From NCBI GenBank assembly GCA_964642855.1, contig CAZXSK010000013.1, forward strand, positions 1 to 64,000: 64,000 nucleotides of DNA. The letters run 5' to 3'. The notes beneath the pieces were generated by a model, which was not told the origin of the DNA, did no database searches, and was given only the letters and a program-made list of their open reading frames with translations. A program made the position numbers and the translations under genes. This DNA comes from CAZXSK01 sp964642855 (lineage in GTDB: Bacteria; Planctomycetota; Phycisphaerae; SM23-33). Shown here piece after piece: positions 26,487 to 35,263 of this stretch (position 1 is the stretch's first letter; every line of letters starts with the position of its first letter).

Positions 26487-28055
26487 ATGCGTCCTGAGCA
26501 CATCAGCCATTCTCAATGTAGCTGGGCTCGATGGTTACACTTTGGGCGAGGGACCCGGCTGGCCGTCGTTGCGGGACTGCTGGTTCTCGGTTCTTCCTCG
26601 GCCCGGCGGTCCCGGCCAAGCCATCTCGCTTCAGTCACGTCCGGCAGTTCTGCTGAACGAGAGACGACTCGTAACGAAACATCTCCCGAGGCGGTTCTTC
26701 TGGCTTCTGATTCTCTGGTGGACATGCCCGAGGCCCCGCAGGCTCCGGCCATGCCAGGCCCTGGGATGGGTGACACGAATCTGCAGATCCAGAGTCGGCA
26801 GCTCCCGAGAGATGCAACCCGCGTTCGACTGCTTCAGAGACTGGCGGTTCTGGAGCACGAGAGAGACTGTCTTGCCAACAAGCTGGCGGAGACAGTGGGA
26901 AGTGCGCAGTCTTTTCGAAGTCGAGTTGCCCTTCTCGAGCAAAGGATAGACCGACAGGATAAAGCCCGCAAACTGGCTGCCATCGGTCTTGTCAAGAAGC
27001 TTGATGTTCCCTGGGTCAATAGTCCAACTCAGTTGGCCGAACTGCCCGCATCAGCGGTAATCGGTGACTGGGAATACCGCCTCGGCCTGTCCGAGTCCGG
27101 TGAAATCGGCGGGCCTTGGATCTTGTTGCTTTGCCATGCAAGATTCACTGGAGAGGGAGAAGCCGGGATCGAGGAGTTTGAGCCGGTCCGTGGCGAACGG
27201 GTAGGTCCATTCGCCTGTAGATTGGAGGCAGAGAACGATACGCGTTTCCAAGCCGTTCACCGGCTGGTGATGCGAAGGCCTGCCTCGAAGAATCCCTATC
27301 GGGAAGCCCTATATGCCACGTCATTGACGACTTTCGGCGATGGCAGGTACGAACTGTCCATCGATTGGCCGGGCGGGGCAGCGATGATAAGGAAAACTCT
27401 CGCAGTTGAGGTCGATTCCGAATCCGGCTGGACGCTGCTGGCAGAGTCGGCTGTGGATTCGGCCACCCCATCGGGCCTTGTGTTTGCCAGCGAGCGGACC
27501 TCGGTGATTGCAAACATTGATGGGGGTTTGCCCATCTGGGCAAGGTCGGGACAGGACGGTTCCCTGCCGGCCTTCCGGAAGATCCCAAGGTTGCCCGGCG
27601 TTCTCGACTCAGCCGGCCAGCCGGGGCAGGGCGTAGACGGGTCACTCGGCCTCTCCTTGGAGGATGGCTGTTTTCGTCTCGTCAGCAAGTGCAGACTTGC
27701 GGCGGGTAGGAGTGCTCGCAAGCACCTGCTCGGGCGGTGGCGAAAGGTTGAGGGTGATCACCCCCTGGAGTCCAGCCGTCGGGGCTTGCGGGAAGATAGA
27801 GAACCAGAAGCCAAGCAGCAGTGGCAAGTGGACATATCGGCGGAACTCCCCGAATGGCTGGGCGATCTGGAGAAAGGCGACCGCGTGGAATTGCAGGTGA
27901 TGTACGCACCCGATCGATACCGGCTTCATCGTCCCGAACGGTCTGTCTCCAGCTATGTTTCCCTTCGGGAAAGGCGTGAGGGGTCGCCGAAAGCTCCGCT
28001 GGTGAGCAATCCGCTGGTGTTCACGGTAACGGAAGACATGCTTCGCCATCCGTGA
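26487..28055 (+). CDS. Hypothetical exported protein with coiled coil
   Basis: A 522-aa protein of no recognised family. A signal-like helix (LAVVAGLLVLGSSSA) follows a basic N-terminus; then comes a Pro-rich stretch, a coiled coil (LLQRLAVLEHERDCLANKLA ... SRVALLEQRID, about 115-160) and a large beta-rich C-terminal part. GAGGT lies 7 nt before the ATG. With the preceding gene it shares the signal/coiled-coil layout, suggesting that the two interact in the periplasm. It converges on the DHH phosphoesterase gene. Confidence 0.65.
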   Translation: MRPEHISHSQCSWARWLHFGRGTRLAVVAGLLVLGSSSARRSRPSHLASVTSGSSAERETTRNETSPEAVLLASDSLVDMPEAPQAPAMPGPGMGDTNLQIQSRQLPRDATRVRLLQRLAVLEHERDCLANKLAETVGSAQSFRSRVALLEQRIDRQDKARKLAAIGLVKKLDVPWVNSPTQLAELPASAVIGDWEYRLGLSESGEIGGPWILLLCHARFTGEGEAGIEEFEPVRGERVGPFACRLEAENDTRFQAVHRLVMRRPASKNPYREALYATSLTTFGDGRYELSIDWPGGAAMIRKTLAVEVDSESGWTLLAESAVDSATPSGLVFASERTSVIANIDGGLPIWARSGQDGSLPAFRKIPRLPGVLDSAGQPGQGVDGSLGLSLEDGCFRLVSKCRLAAGRSARKHLLGRWRKVEGDHPLESSRRGLREDREPEAKQQWQVDISAELPEWLGDLEKGDRVELQVMYAPDRYRLHRPERSVSSYVSLRERREGSPKAPLVSNPLVFTVTEDMLRHP

Positions 28056-28098
28056 GAAACGTGAGCAATCCGGCTGGGAGTGGTGCAGCAGGCAACGC

Positions 28099-29127
28099 CT
28101 AGACGATCTTTTCGTCCGCCTCGTCCTCGCAATCGGCTGCCTTGTGGAACCGTCTGAGAATCAACGCTCGAAGTCTTTTCAGGTACTTCTGGGTGGACTC
28201 CTTCAGGGGGATCTGGCCACCGGCCATGGTGTAGTGTCCGCCTCCGGTCCCCTTGCGTGAGACGATCTTCTTCATCGCCTGGTCTGCCCGAAGGCCGGGG
28301 CTGTTGGTCCTCATCGACAGCAGAACACGTTCGCCCTTTCTCCCCCAGCATAGCGACCAGTCTGCCTTCTCGTGACGAAGGAGCAGATCGGAGACTTCTG
28401 GGATCATGTCGACGTTCTCGACTTCTCCCAACTCCGTATGAATGCATGATCCGTGGAGTCTTGCATTCTCCATCGCGGCGACCAATACCTTGAAGTACTC
28501 GGACGGGACGACACCCCGCTGAATGTCTCCAAGCATTCTCTTGTTCGCCAAGGCGTAGAGCCGGCCATATTCATCCAAGTCCGACTGGGTGGACTCCCGC
28601 CCAAAATCCTGCGTATCGGATCGAATGCCATACAGCAGGGCCGTTGCGGTAGGAGTATCCGGCTGGATCTTGGCTTCCCGGAGGTACTCAGATAAGATCG
28701 TACAGGTGGATCCATATCGACTCCGAACGTCCGTGAAGCCGACTTTCCTGGTTTCTTTCTGGGTGGGATGGTGGTCGATGACCACATCCGGCATGGCGTC
28801 CTCAGGCAGCGAGTTGTTTCCTTGGCCTGGCTGGGTGTCTACCATGGCCACCAGGCCAAAGCGGTCGAGGTCGATCGCCTCGAACGGTCTTAGATTCAGC
28901 TGAAGATATCGGATCAAGGCCCTGTTCTCTGCCCGCCCTACAGCCCCGCCTGCTACGATCGAACAAGGGATGTCGGATAGCGTATTGGCCAGTTTGCGAA
29001 GCCCAACCGCTGCTCCCAGGGCGTCCGGATCGGGGTTGTCCTGGAGCACGATGACCATGGACTCCTTGCCGTCCATCAGGCCTCTGAGTTCCGTCAGTTT
29101 TCTGGCAGTTCGTTCCGTGCTTGGCAT
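28099..29127 (-). CDS. DHH-family phosphoesterase (NrnA-like)
   Basis: A 342-aa DHH/DHHA1 phosphoesterase. The first motif is DNPDPDALGAAVGL, the Asp of motif II is in MVDTQPG, the DHH motif is VIDHHPTQ, and the DHHA1 domain ends with GTGGGHYTMAGGQI. NrnA-type enzymes degrade nanoRNA and 3'-phosphoadenosine 5'-phosphate; cyclic dinucleotide-linear forms are an alternative substrate. No ribosome site is seen near the ATG, but TACAAT ends 11 nt before it, so the leader is very short. It lies 82 bp after the FHA-GAF kinase. Confidence 0.87.
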   Translation of the reverse strand: MPSTERTARKLTELRGLMDGKESMVIVLQDNPDPDALGAAVGLRKLANTLSDIPCSIVAGGAVGRAENRALIRYLQLNLRPFEAIDLDRFGLVAMVDTQPGQGNNSLPEDAMPDVVIDHHPTQKETRKVGFTDVRSRYGSTCTILSEYLREAKIQPDTPTATALLYGIRSDTQDFGRESTQSDLDEYGRLYALANKRMLGDIQRGVVPSEYFKVLVAAMENARLHGSCIHTELGEVENVDMIPEVSDLLLRHEKADWSLCWGRKGERVLLSMRTNSPGLRADQAMKKIVSRKGTGGGHYTMAGGQIPLKESTQKYLKRLRALILRRFHKAADCEDEADEKIV

Positions 29128-29209
29128 GGCTTCTGAATATTGTAGCGAGTTGTGCCCGGTCGCGGGCCCGGCTCCCCTTCCGTATGCAGAATCGGAAACA
29201 GGGCGATGG

Positions 29210-30838
29210 CTATTTCGCAGGCCCCACCGTTTCTCCGGAGTCGCTGACGGGCATGGAGGGCAGGTTGATGGTGAATGTCGTTCCCTCGCCGAGTTTCGTA
29301 ACCACGTCTATGGACCCCTGATGTTCGCGGACCACCTTCTGCGCTACGGCCAGGCCCAACCCCGTACCTTTCTGCCCCTTCGCTGAGTAGAAGGGCGTGA
29401 AGATCCGGTCGAGCTTATCTTCTTCGATCCCGCTTCCGTTGTCGGTCACCTTCAAGATGACGACCCTGTCGATGGAACTGTATTCACTGGTGACCGTTAC
29501 GATTCCGCTATCATCCTCTACCGCATCGATGGCATTGGCCATGAGGTTCAGGACCGCCTGGTGCAGACCCGCCGGGTCGGCAGGGACGGCGGGGAGGTCG
29601 TCCAGGACAGGCATGATCCCCACGCCTCGCTCCTCAGCCTGGGGTGTGAGGAGTTCGATGCAATCGTCGATCACCTGGTTGACGTTGATGTTCTCGATGA
29701 GAGGCTCGCGGTCCTTCGAGAATGCCAGCATGTTCAGGATCTGGTCATTGATCCGCCCGAGGTTCCGCTGCACGATCGGCCAGTATTCGGTGGCCTTGTG
29801 CAGGTCTTCTTTGCGCAACGCCATGTCGACGAGGTCAATGCCGGCCGATAGTCCCTGAAGGATGTTCTTGATGTGATGGGAGAGGAAGGCCACGGTTTCT
29901 CCCACCGCGGCAAGACGCTCGGACTGAACGGCTGATTCGTGAAGGCGCACGTTGTCAACGGCCAGGCCTGTATGGTATCCAATTGCTGTAAGAAGCCGGA
30001 GTTGCTCGGTGGAATAGGTCTGGTCGGACACCGAGCAGTCCACATGCATGACACCGAGGATTTTCTCCCGGCCTTTGAGGGGAACACAGATTGCCGACCG
30101 AATCCCGAAGTCGTGTACGCTCTTTCCCGCTGCAAACCGCTTGTCGCTCATGGCGTTAGAGCTGAGGATGCCGACTTCCTTGCTGATTACTTCGTTGATC
30201 ATGGTTCGGCTGATCGGTGGGCCTTTCTGATCGCTGCCGTCGGACACGCGTGAGGCCTTCAACTCAAGCTTGCCAGTCTCTTCGTCCATCAGCATTGCAT
30301 AGCCGCGATCGGCCTTTACGATCTCAAGGACCTTGTCCAGCATACGCTGTAGAAGCTGGTCGACGTTGAGGATCAGGCTTACGTCGCTGATGAAGTCATA
30401 GATGACGCGGAGGTTCCCGATCGCTTCCTTGCCCGCCTCGGGCGTGGGGATGATGACCGAATCCTCGTTGGAGGGCAGGGTGGCCACGATGGCCGCATCG
30501 ATGAGCTGGCCGCTTTCATCAACGTCAACTGAGGCCCGCACGCCGCCTGGCGATTCCCCCCCGAAGACCAGCAGCGACTGCCCCACACGGATCTGGTCTC
30601 CTCGGTGCAGGGTGGTCAGTCGGTGGATCCGAACCCCGTTGACGTACGTGCCGTTTGCTGATCCGAGATCTTCCAGCACCCATTCGTCATCTCGGGAGCG
30701 GATCAGCGCGTGCCTTCGGGAGACGGTCCGCTCATTGAGCTCGACCGTGTCGCTGAGGCGACCGATCACGTTCTCCCCGCGCTGAAGTTCGTATGAACGG
30801 CCCTTGTCCGGGCCCTGGATGACCTGAATGGAAGCCAA
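29210..30838 (-). CDS. FHA-GAF sensor histidine kinase
   Basis: A 542-aa soluble signalling protein. Residues about 1-95 form an FHA phosphothreonine-binding domain (NVIGR, TVSRRHALIR, LGSANGTYVNG). A GAF domain covers about 145-300. The kinase part has FLSHHIKNILQG (His321/322), NLMANAIDAVEDD, DNGSGIEEDKLDRIFTPFYSAK and GTGLGLAVAQ, in the NtrB style. The start is a TTG at 30838 with CGAGGT 8 nt upstream, which places the FHA fold at the N-terminus as usual. A TTGACA-N18-TATGAT promoter lies at 31029-31058. The FHA domain may link it to Ser/Thr kinases. Confidence 0.9.
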   Translation of the reverse strand: MASIQVIQGPDKGRSYELQRGENVIGRLSDTVELNERTVSRRHALIRSRDDEWVLEDLGSANGTYVNGVRIHRLTTLHRGDQIRVGQSLLVFGGESPGGVRASVDVDESGQLIDAAIVATLPSNEDSVIIPTPEAGKEAIGNLRVIYDFISDVSLILNVDQLLQRMLDKVLEIVKADRGYAMLMDEETGKLELKASRVSDGSDQKGPPISRTMINEVISKEVGILSSNAMSDKRFAAGKSVHDFGIRSAICVPLKGREKILGVMHVDCSVSDQTYSTEQLRLLTAIGYHTGLAVDNVRLHESAVQSERLAAVGETVAFLSHHIKNILQGLSAGIDLVDMALRKEDLHKATEYWPIVQRNLGRINDQILNMLAFSKDREPLIENINVNQVIDDCIELLTPQAEERGVGIMPVLDDLPAVPADPAGLHQAVLNLMANAIDAVEDDSGIVTVTSEYSSIDRVVILKVTDNGSGIEEDKLDRIFTPFYSAKGQKGTGLGLAVAQKVVREHQGSIDVVTKLGEGTTFTINLPSMPVSDSGETVGPAK

Positions 30839-31028
30839 AACGAATGACCTCGAGTGTGCGGGTATGCCCGTCTCCAAGTCCGTTCCCGGACCTCAGGTAA
30901 TGCCCGCGCCTGTTCGGGAAAGGTCCCCGGTTTGCCGCGCTTGTTCACAGAGTACGGGGCGCTTCATGATACGTAGGAATGGATTATTCCGCATAGTATA
31001 AGCGACAGGCCCGCAAGCTGCTGCACTC

Positions 31029-31058
31029 ATCATAACGGGCCCGACGCGCGGGTGTCAA
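31029..31058 (-). promoter_or_regulatory. Strong predicted promoter of the FHA-GAF kinase
   Basis: Perfect TTGACA (31053-31058), 18-bp spacer and TATGAT (31029-31034) on the minus strand. The leader to the TTG at 30838 would be about 185 nt. A second possible -10, TATACT, lies further downstream. Confidence 0.6.
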
Positions 31059-31073
31059 ACCGCACGAGCAAGC

Positions 31074-31709
31074 CTAGCTATTTTCCAGGAACGGATTGCC
31101 GTCCCGTTCGGCCTGGGCTGTTGTCTCCGGGCCGTGGCCCGGCAGAAGCCTCGTTTCCCCCGGCAGTGACAGCAGTCGATCCCTGATGTTGCGCAGCAGG
31201 GCTTCGGAGTCGCTGCCCGGCAGATCTGTTCGGCCTATCGATCCGGCAAACACGGCGTCGCCAACGAGCGCGATTGCGATCTGGTCGCAGTAGAAGCTCA
31301 CGCCGCCGGGCGTGTGGCCGGAGGTGTCCAGGACACGCCAGCTTGCCCCCGCAGCCTCAATGGTCTCTCCCGGATCGATGAGCCTGTCTGCCGGAGAAGC
31401 CGTCGTCGGAAAGCCGAATAGAGCCGACATGTTCTTCTCCGCGTCGGTGAGCATGACAGCATCGGCTCGGGGGCAGAGCACCGACGCGCTTGGGAACGCT
31501 TCACGAACAGCATCAATACCTGCGATGTGGTCGCAATGTCCGTGGGTCAGGAGCACCAATTTGGGCTGAAGCTGACGCTCACTCAACTGGCGAAGCACCG
31601 GTCCCGGTGAGAATCCCGGATCCACGAGGGCACACTGACCGTCCTGGCTGAGCAGGTAGCAGTTGGTTTGTGTCGGTCCGCAAGGGATCGACTCGATCGC
31701 CACTTTCAA
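31074..31709 (-). CDS. MBL-fold metallo-hydrolase (glyoxalase II-like)
   Basis: A 211-aa metallo-beta-lactamase-fold hydrolase. Metal-binding motifs are THGHCDHIAG, SGHTPGG, LVGDAVFAGSIGRTD and LPGHGPETT, as in the YcbL/hydroxyacylglutathione-hydrolase group of thioester hydrolases. The second motif residue set is THGHxDH, fully conserved. The start is a TTG at 31709 with GAGGGAG about 8 nt upstream, 12 bp after the stop of the NDK-like gene, so the two are one operon. Substrate not assigned. Confidence 0.88.
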   Translation of the reverse strand: MKVAIESIPCGPTQTNCYLLSQDGQCALVDPGFSPGPVLRQLSERQLQPKLVLLTHGHCDHIAGIDAVREAFPSASVLCPRADAVMLTDAEKNMSALFGFPTTASPADRLIDPGETIEAAGASWRVLDTSGHTPGGVSFYCDQIAIALVGDAVFAGSIGRTDLPGSDSEALLRNIRDRLLSLPGETRLLPGHGPETTAQAERDGNPFLENS

Positions 31710-31721
31710 GGCAGATCTCCC

Positions 31722-32894
31722 TCAGACGTTCATATACGACCGGATCGTCTCGCGGATGTCGCAGGTGTCTGTCTCGTTCTCGTGCAGGCCAACGATCTTC
31801 CGCTCGCGAATCGCGTTCTTGGGCGAGTCCGACGCATGGGCGCCGTTTCTCATCAGGTCGCGGCCAAAATCGCTGCGGACAGTTCCGGGCTCCGCTTTGT
31901 TCGGATCGGTCGATCCGAGAACCCGGCGGATCTTGCTGATTGCATCCGGACCTTCATACAGAAGGGCAAGGCACTTGGTCATGCTCGCTGAAGACTTCTC
32001 GGTAGGTGGAACCTTATCGGGCTCCAGCCCGGTCATGTACTCCACGATCTTGTTGAACTCACAGAGGGCATTGCGTTCGGCCAAGTGCTTGGCCAGGACA
32101 TCCGCATCGTCTTCGGTAAAGGGGAAATCGAACGCATCGGCCAAGCGTGTGTGCACTACGTTGCGTACCAGGAACTGCAGCTTGTTGACGAAGATGTCCT
32201 TCAGCGGGCCGTAGAATTCCTCGCCTTGGGCAACGGTCATGTTGAACAGCTTGGCCCCGACAATCCGCAGGCCGGTGTTGGAGAAGGTGTCGATGATATT
32301 CCCGGGCCGGCGTGAACGGCGGTAGAAGTTGTCTGGCTTGAGCATCACGAGAGAGCACTCCGGCTCCTCGGGATACTCCACCTTGCCACACAGCACGCCG
32401 CCATCGGAGAGGGCATACTCGGCGAACAGCTTCAGGTGCTCCATCGAGATATCCGGGTTCGGGCAGGTGATGACCGCCGGCTCGAAATACTGCACCTTTC
32501 CGTCGTCATTGACGATGTAGTCGCCGAATGTGCCACGGATCGTGTCGCCCATGGGCTGTTCGGTGACCGGCCCGATGACCTCCTCCTTCAGATGCCGAAC
32601 TGCATTCTCTCCTTCCAGCAGAAGGAACATGCACCGGGGCGCAGCGTGCCACGGGTTTTCCCACCGGAGGTTGGTATCGATGTAATTCGACCAAGCCTGG
32701 CGGATCTCCGGCTCCTCGACCGTGGAACTCACCAGGTCCCGGTACTTGTCTACGAACTCGTCGGAGAAGATGAACATCCGCACGCCGACCAGCTCGAGAT
32801 TGGCGTTGGCGATCAGTCGCCCGATGATGCCACCGGTTCGGCTCTTGTAGAGGCTGTAGGGGGTGATCAACGCGTAGGTTAGTTGCTTGCTCAA
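31722..32894 (-). CDS. Two-domain nucleoside diphosphate kinase-like protein
   Basis: A 390-aa protein with two NDK domains in tandem, more than twice the usual length of about 140-150. The C-terminal domain (about 180-370) has the active-site features: LVMLKPD with Lys186 and MRNGAHASDS with His353, and ends GSTDPNKAEPGTVRSDFG. Between them an insertion of about 60 residues replaces the short Kpn loop. The N-terminal domain (about 1-150) keeps the fold pattern (RTGGIIGRLIANANLELVG, EGENAVRHLKEEVIGP, DTIRGTFGD) but lacks the active Lys and His. The start is a TTG at 32894 with GGAG 8 nt upstream. Likely a catalytic half plus a degenerate regulatory half. Confidence 0.82.
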   Translation of the reverse strand: MSKQLTYALITPYSLYKSRTGGIIGRLIANANLELVGVRMFIFSDEFVDKYRDLVSSTVEEPEIRQAWSNYIDTNLRWENPWHAAPRCMFLLLEGENAVRHLKEEVIGPVTEQPMGDTIRGTFGDYIVNDDGKVQYFEPAVITCPNPDISMEHLKLFAEYALSDGGVLCGKVEYPEEPECSLVMLKPDNFYRRSRRPGNIIDTFSNTGLRIVGAKLFNMTVAQGEEFYGPLKDIFVNKLQFLVRNVVHTRLADAFDFPFTEDDADVLAKHLAERNALCEFNKIVEYMTGLEPDKVPPTEKSSASMTKCLALLYEGPDAISKIRRVLGSTDPNKAEPGTVRSDFGRDLMRNGAHASDSPKNAIRERKIVGLHENETDTCDIRETIRSYMNV

Positions 32895-33118
32895 CGGTCT
32901 GTCTCCAAGCTCAATGTGATTCGCTGAAACGAGGGAAGCTAGCAGACCAAGGCCAGTCCGACAAGGGCAAATCCGCATCTGTGACGAAGGTCAGACCTAT
33001 CGAGAGCCCCCTTGTCTCCAGCCCACGACATCTGGATCAGCCCAAGGGATAAGCGCAATAACAGGCTGCTCGGGAGATCGGCTTCGCACGTTGTCCCAGC
33101 CTTCGCCCAGGGTCGGGT

Positions 33119-34513
33119 CTATGCGCCAGCTGCCGCGAGGCCTACCGGGGCATCGAGATCCGCATATTTGCGGGGATCCGTGATCTTGCCGGTGATCGCG
33201 CTGGCAGCGGCGGTCAGGGGGCTCGCCAGGTAGACCCCCGCCTTCTTGTGTCCCATTCGCCCGGGGAAGTTCCGGTTGGTTGTCGAGATAACCTTGATCG
33301 GGTCATTGGCGCGGCCAAACGTGTCCAGCGGACCGCCGAGACACGCAGCACAGCTGGCCGGTCCGATCCTGCAGCCCGCGTCCTGGAAGACCTGTCGAAG
33401 CGTTCTGTCGTGGATCTTGTAGCGGTCGAGATCGGCATCGACTTCGACGGTGGCGGGCACGATGTACGTGTCCACCGATACGCTTTGCCCGTGCAGGACG
33501 GTCGCTGCAGCAATGAAGTCGGTGCTCTTCCCACCCGTGCATGAGCCGATGTATGCCCGGTCCAACTGGATATCGCCCAGGTCGCGAGCCGGAGAACGCA
33601 GGTCGGGCTGATGAGGTTGGGCGACGGTGGGTTCCAACTTGGCTGCGTCGAACTCCCAGAGGCGCTCGAATGCGGCGTCCTCGTCGGTCCGGACGACCTC
33701 GAAGTCCGGGGCCCCCGGATTGGCGCGCTCCCTGACATAGTCCAGGGTCACGTCGTCGGCCTCGATCACGCCGTTCTTGCCGCCGGCTTCGATGGCCATG
33801 TTGCAGAATGTGCAGCGTTCGTCGATGTTGAGGTCGAAGATCGCTTCGCCCGAGAATTCCATGGCCTTGTAGGTTGCCCCGTCGAAGCCGATCTCTCCGA
33901 TAACCTGCAGGATGAGATCCTTGGCCATCAGGTAGGGGGGCAGCTTTCCGCGGAAGACAAACCGCAACGTGGGAGGCACTTTCAGCCAGAGCTTGCCGGT
34001 CCCCAGGGCGAATCCCGCGTCGGTATTGCCGATTCCCGTGGCGAACTCCCCGAAGGCTCCAGCTGTACAGGTATGACTGTCGGTGCCGAGAAGGATCTCG
34101 CCCGGGCGGGTGTGACCGTTCTGAGGCAGGGCGGAGTGACAGACGCCGCGGTAGTTGGTCTTGGCAGGGTCTTTGTAGGGCGTCGGCACACCTTCCTGAT
34201 CGGGATCGACAAAATCGGCGTCGTAGAAGAAACGCAAATCCTGCTTCGCGGCGAACTCGCGGAGGATCTTGATGTTCCGATGGGCCCTCGGATCCGCCGT
34301 GAAGATGTAGTGGTCGGGGATGACCACGACTCGTTCCCGGTCCCAGACCTTGGCGTCTTTGCCGAAGTGTTCCTCGAACACCCCAATCGTGCCGGGCCCG
34401 CAGACATCGTGGGTCATCAACAGGTCGATGTTGCACCAGATATTCTCGCCCGGCGTGACCGAGGCTCGGTCCGCGTGTCTGGCGAGGATTTTCTCCGTGA
34501 TTGTCATGCCCAT
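33119..34513 (-). CDS. leuC: 3-isopropylmalate/homoaconitate dehydratase large subunit
   Basis: A 464-aa aconitase-superfamily large subunit binding a [4Fe-4S] cluster. The motifs include IWCNIDLLMTHDVCGPG, GTDSHTCTAGAFGEFATGIG, YIGSCTGGKSTD and ASCAACLGGP. It would isomerise 2-isopropylmalate in leucine synthesis, or homocitrate in a related pathway; the sequence alone does not separate these. The small subunit gene (leuD) is not next to it. The ATG at 34513 has GGAGAT upstream. A weak promoter-like TATAGC lies at 34542-34547. Confidence 0.85.
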   Translation of the reverse strand: MGMTITEKILARHADRASVTPGENIWCNIDLLMTHDVCGPGTIGVFEEHFGKDAKVWDRERVVVIPDHYIFTADPRAHRNIKILREFAAKQDLRFFYDADFVDPDQEGVPTPYKDPAKTNYRGVCHSALPQNGHTRPGEILLGTDSHTCTAGAFGEFATGIGNTDAGFALGTGKLWLKVPPTLRFVFRGKLPPYLMAKDLILQVIGEIGFDGATYKAMEFSGEAIFDLNIDERCTFCNMAIEAGGKNGVIEADDVTLDYVRERANPGAPDFEVVRTDEDAAFERLWEFDAAKLEPTVAQPHQPDLRSPARDLGDIQLDRAYIGSCTGGKSTDFIAAATVLHGQSVSVDTYIVPATVEVDADLDRYKIHDRTLRQVFQDAGCRIGPASCAACLGGPLDTFGRANDPIKVISTTNRNFPGRMGHKKAGVYLASPLTAAASAITGKITDPRKYADLDAPVGLAAAGA

Positions 34514-34836
34514 GGGGGATCTCCGTCTGTGCTGATGAGATGCTATATCAACAGTTCCAGCATCAATGTCACATCCTAGAAGCTCACAGCGAGTGAATCA
34601 ATCCCGAGTTCGCAGGTCGCACATCGTGGTGGCTTTCCCGCCAGGATAGGGGTCTCTCTCCAAGTGAATGATGGGGGGTTCTACCCGGTCAAAGTACCGG
34701 ATTCACCGCAGGCGGGGCAGGGGGCCAGACCCATCTGTTTCGGCAACTGCAGACGTCAAAAAATGATTCCGGGAACCTCAAGTGACTGCCCCCGGGGACC
34801 GATTCTGTCAATGGCGGGACAGAGGAGATACAGCAA
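34514..34836. other. Intergenic region between leuC and the PilZ gene
   Basis: A 323-bp divergent region. It should contain the promoters of both neighbours. Only a weak minus-strand -10 (34542-34547) and a short palindrome CCGGTCAAAGTACCGG around 34686-34701 were noticed. No RNA gene or ORF with a ribosome site other than the PilZ gene start (GAGGAG before 34837). Confidence 0.4.
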
Positions 34837-35190
34837 ATGCCACAGGAAATGGATCAGTCGACGCTGGAACGCAGAAGGCACCCCAGGACGCGCCTGGAGA
34901 TGACTCTCCAGGGGATCCGTCTGGACCCTGACGGAGGGGACGTTGTCGACGCCCTCCACATGGTGGACATCTCGCGAAGCGGCATGGGTGCCCACACCGA
35001 GCGTTCCTTCTACCCCGGCCAGAGGATTGTTCTCTGCCTTCCGCTGAGTGACCAGGGCGGCAGGAGGAACATCTATGCCACCGTCATCCGCTGCAGCAAG
35101 AAAGAGGAGAAGTTTCGCGTGGGACTGGAATTTGACACGACTTCGCTCAACACTTGGCGAGGGTCTTCGGACTCCGTCGCAGCGGCCTGA
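34837..35190 (+). CDS. PilZ-domain protein
   Basis: A 117-aa protein consisting of one PilZ domain, which binds cyclic di-GMP. The first ligand motif is ERRRHPRTRL (R-x3-R) at residues 11-20 and the second is DISRSGMGAH (D/N-x-S-x-x-G) near residue 45. GAGGAGATACAGCAA precedes the ATG. It is alone on this strand; nothing next to it is a secretion or motility gene, though a GspE/PilB ATPase lies 20 kb away. The output is unknown. Confidence 0.87.
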   Translation: MPQEMDQSTLERRRHPRTRLEMTLQGIRLDPDGGDVVDALHMVDISRSGMGAHTERSFYPGQRIVLCLPLSDQGGRRNIYATVIRCSKKEEKFRVGLEFDTTSLNTWRGSSDSVAAA

Positions 35191-35263
35191 TTGGCAGACA
35201 GATAAACAGGCTTAGATTCACCGAGGGGCTCGCATTGCGCGGGTCCCTTTTCTGTGCGCGAAG

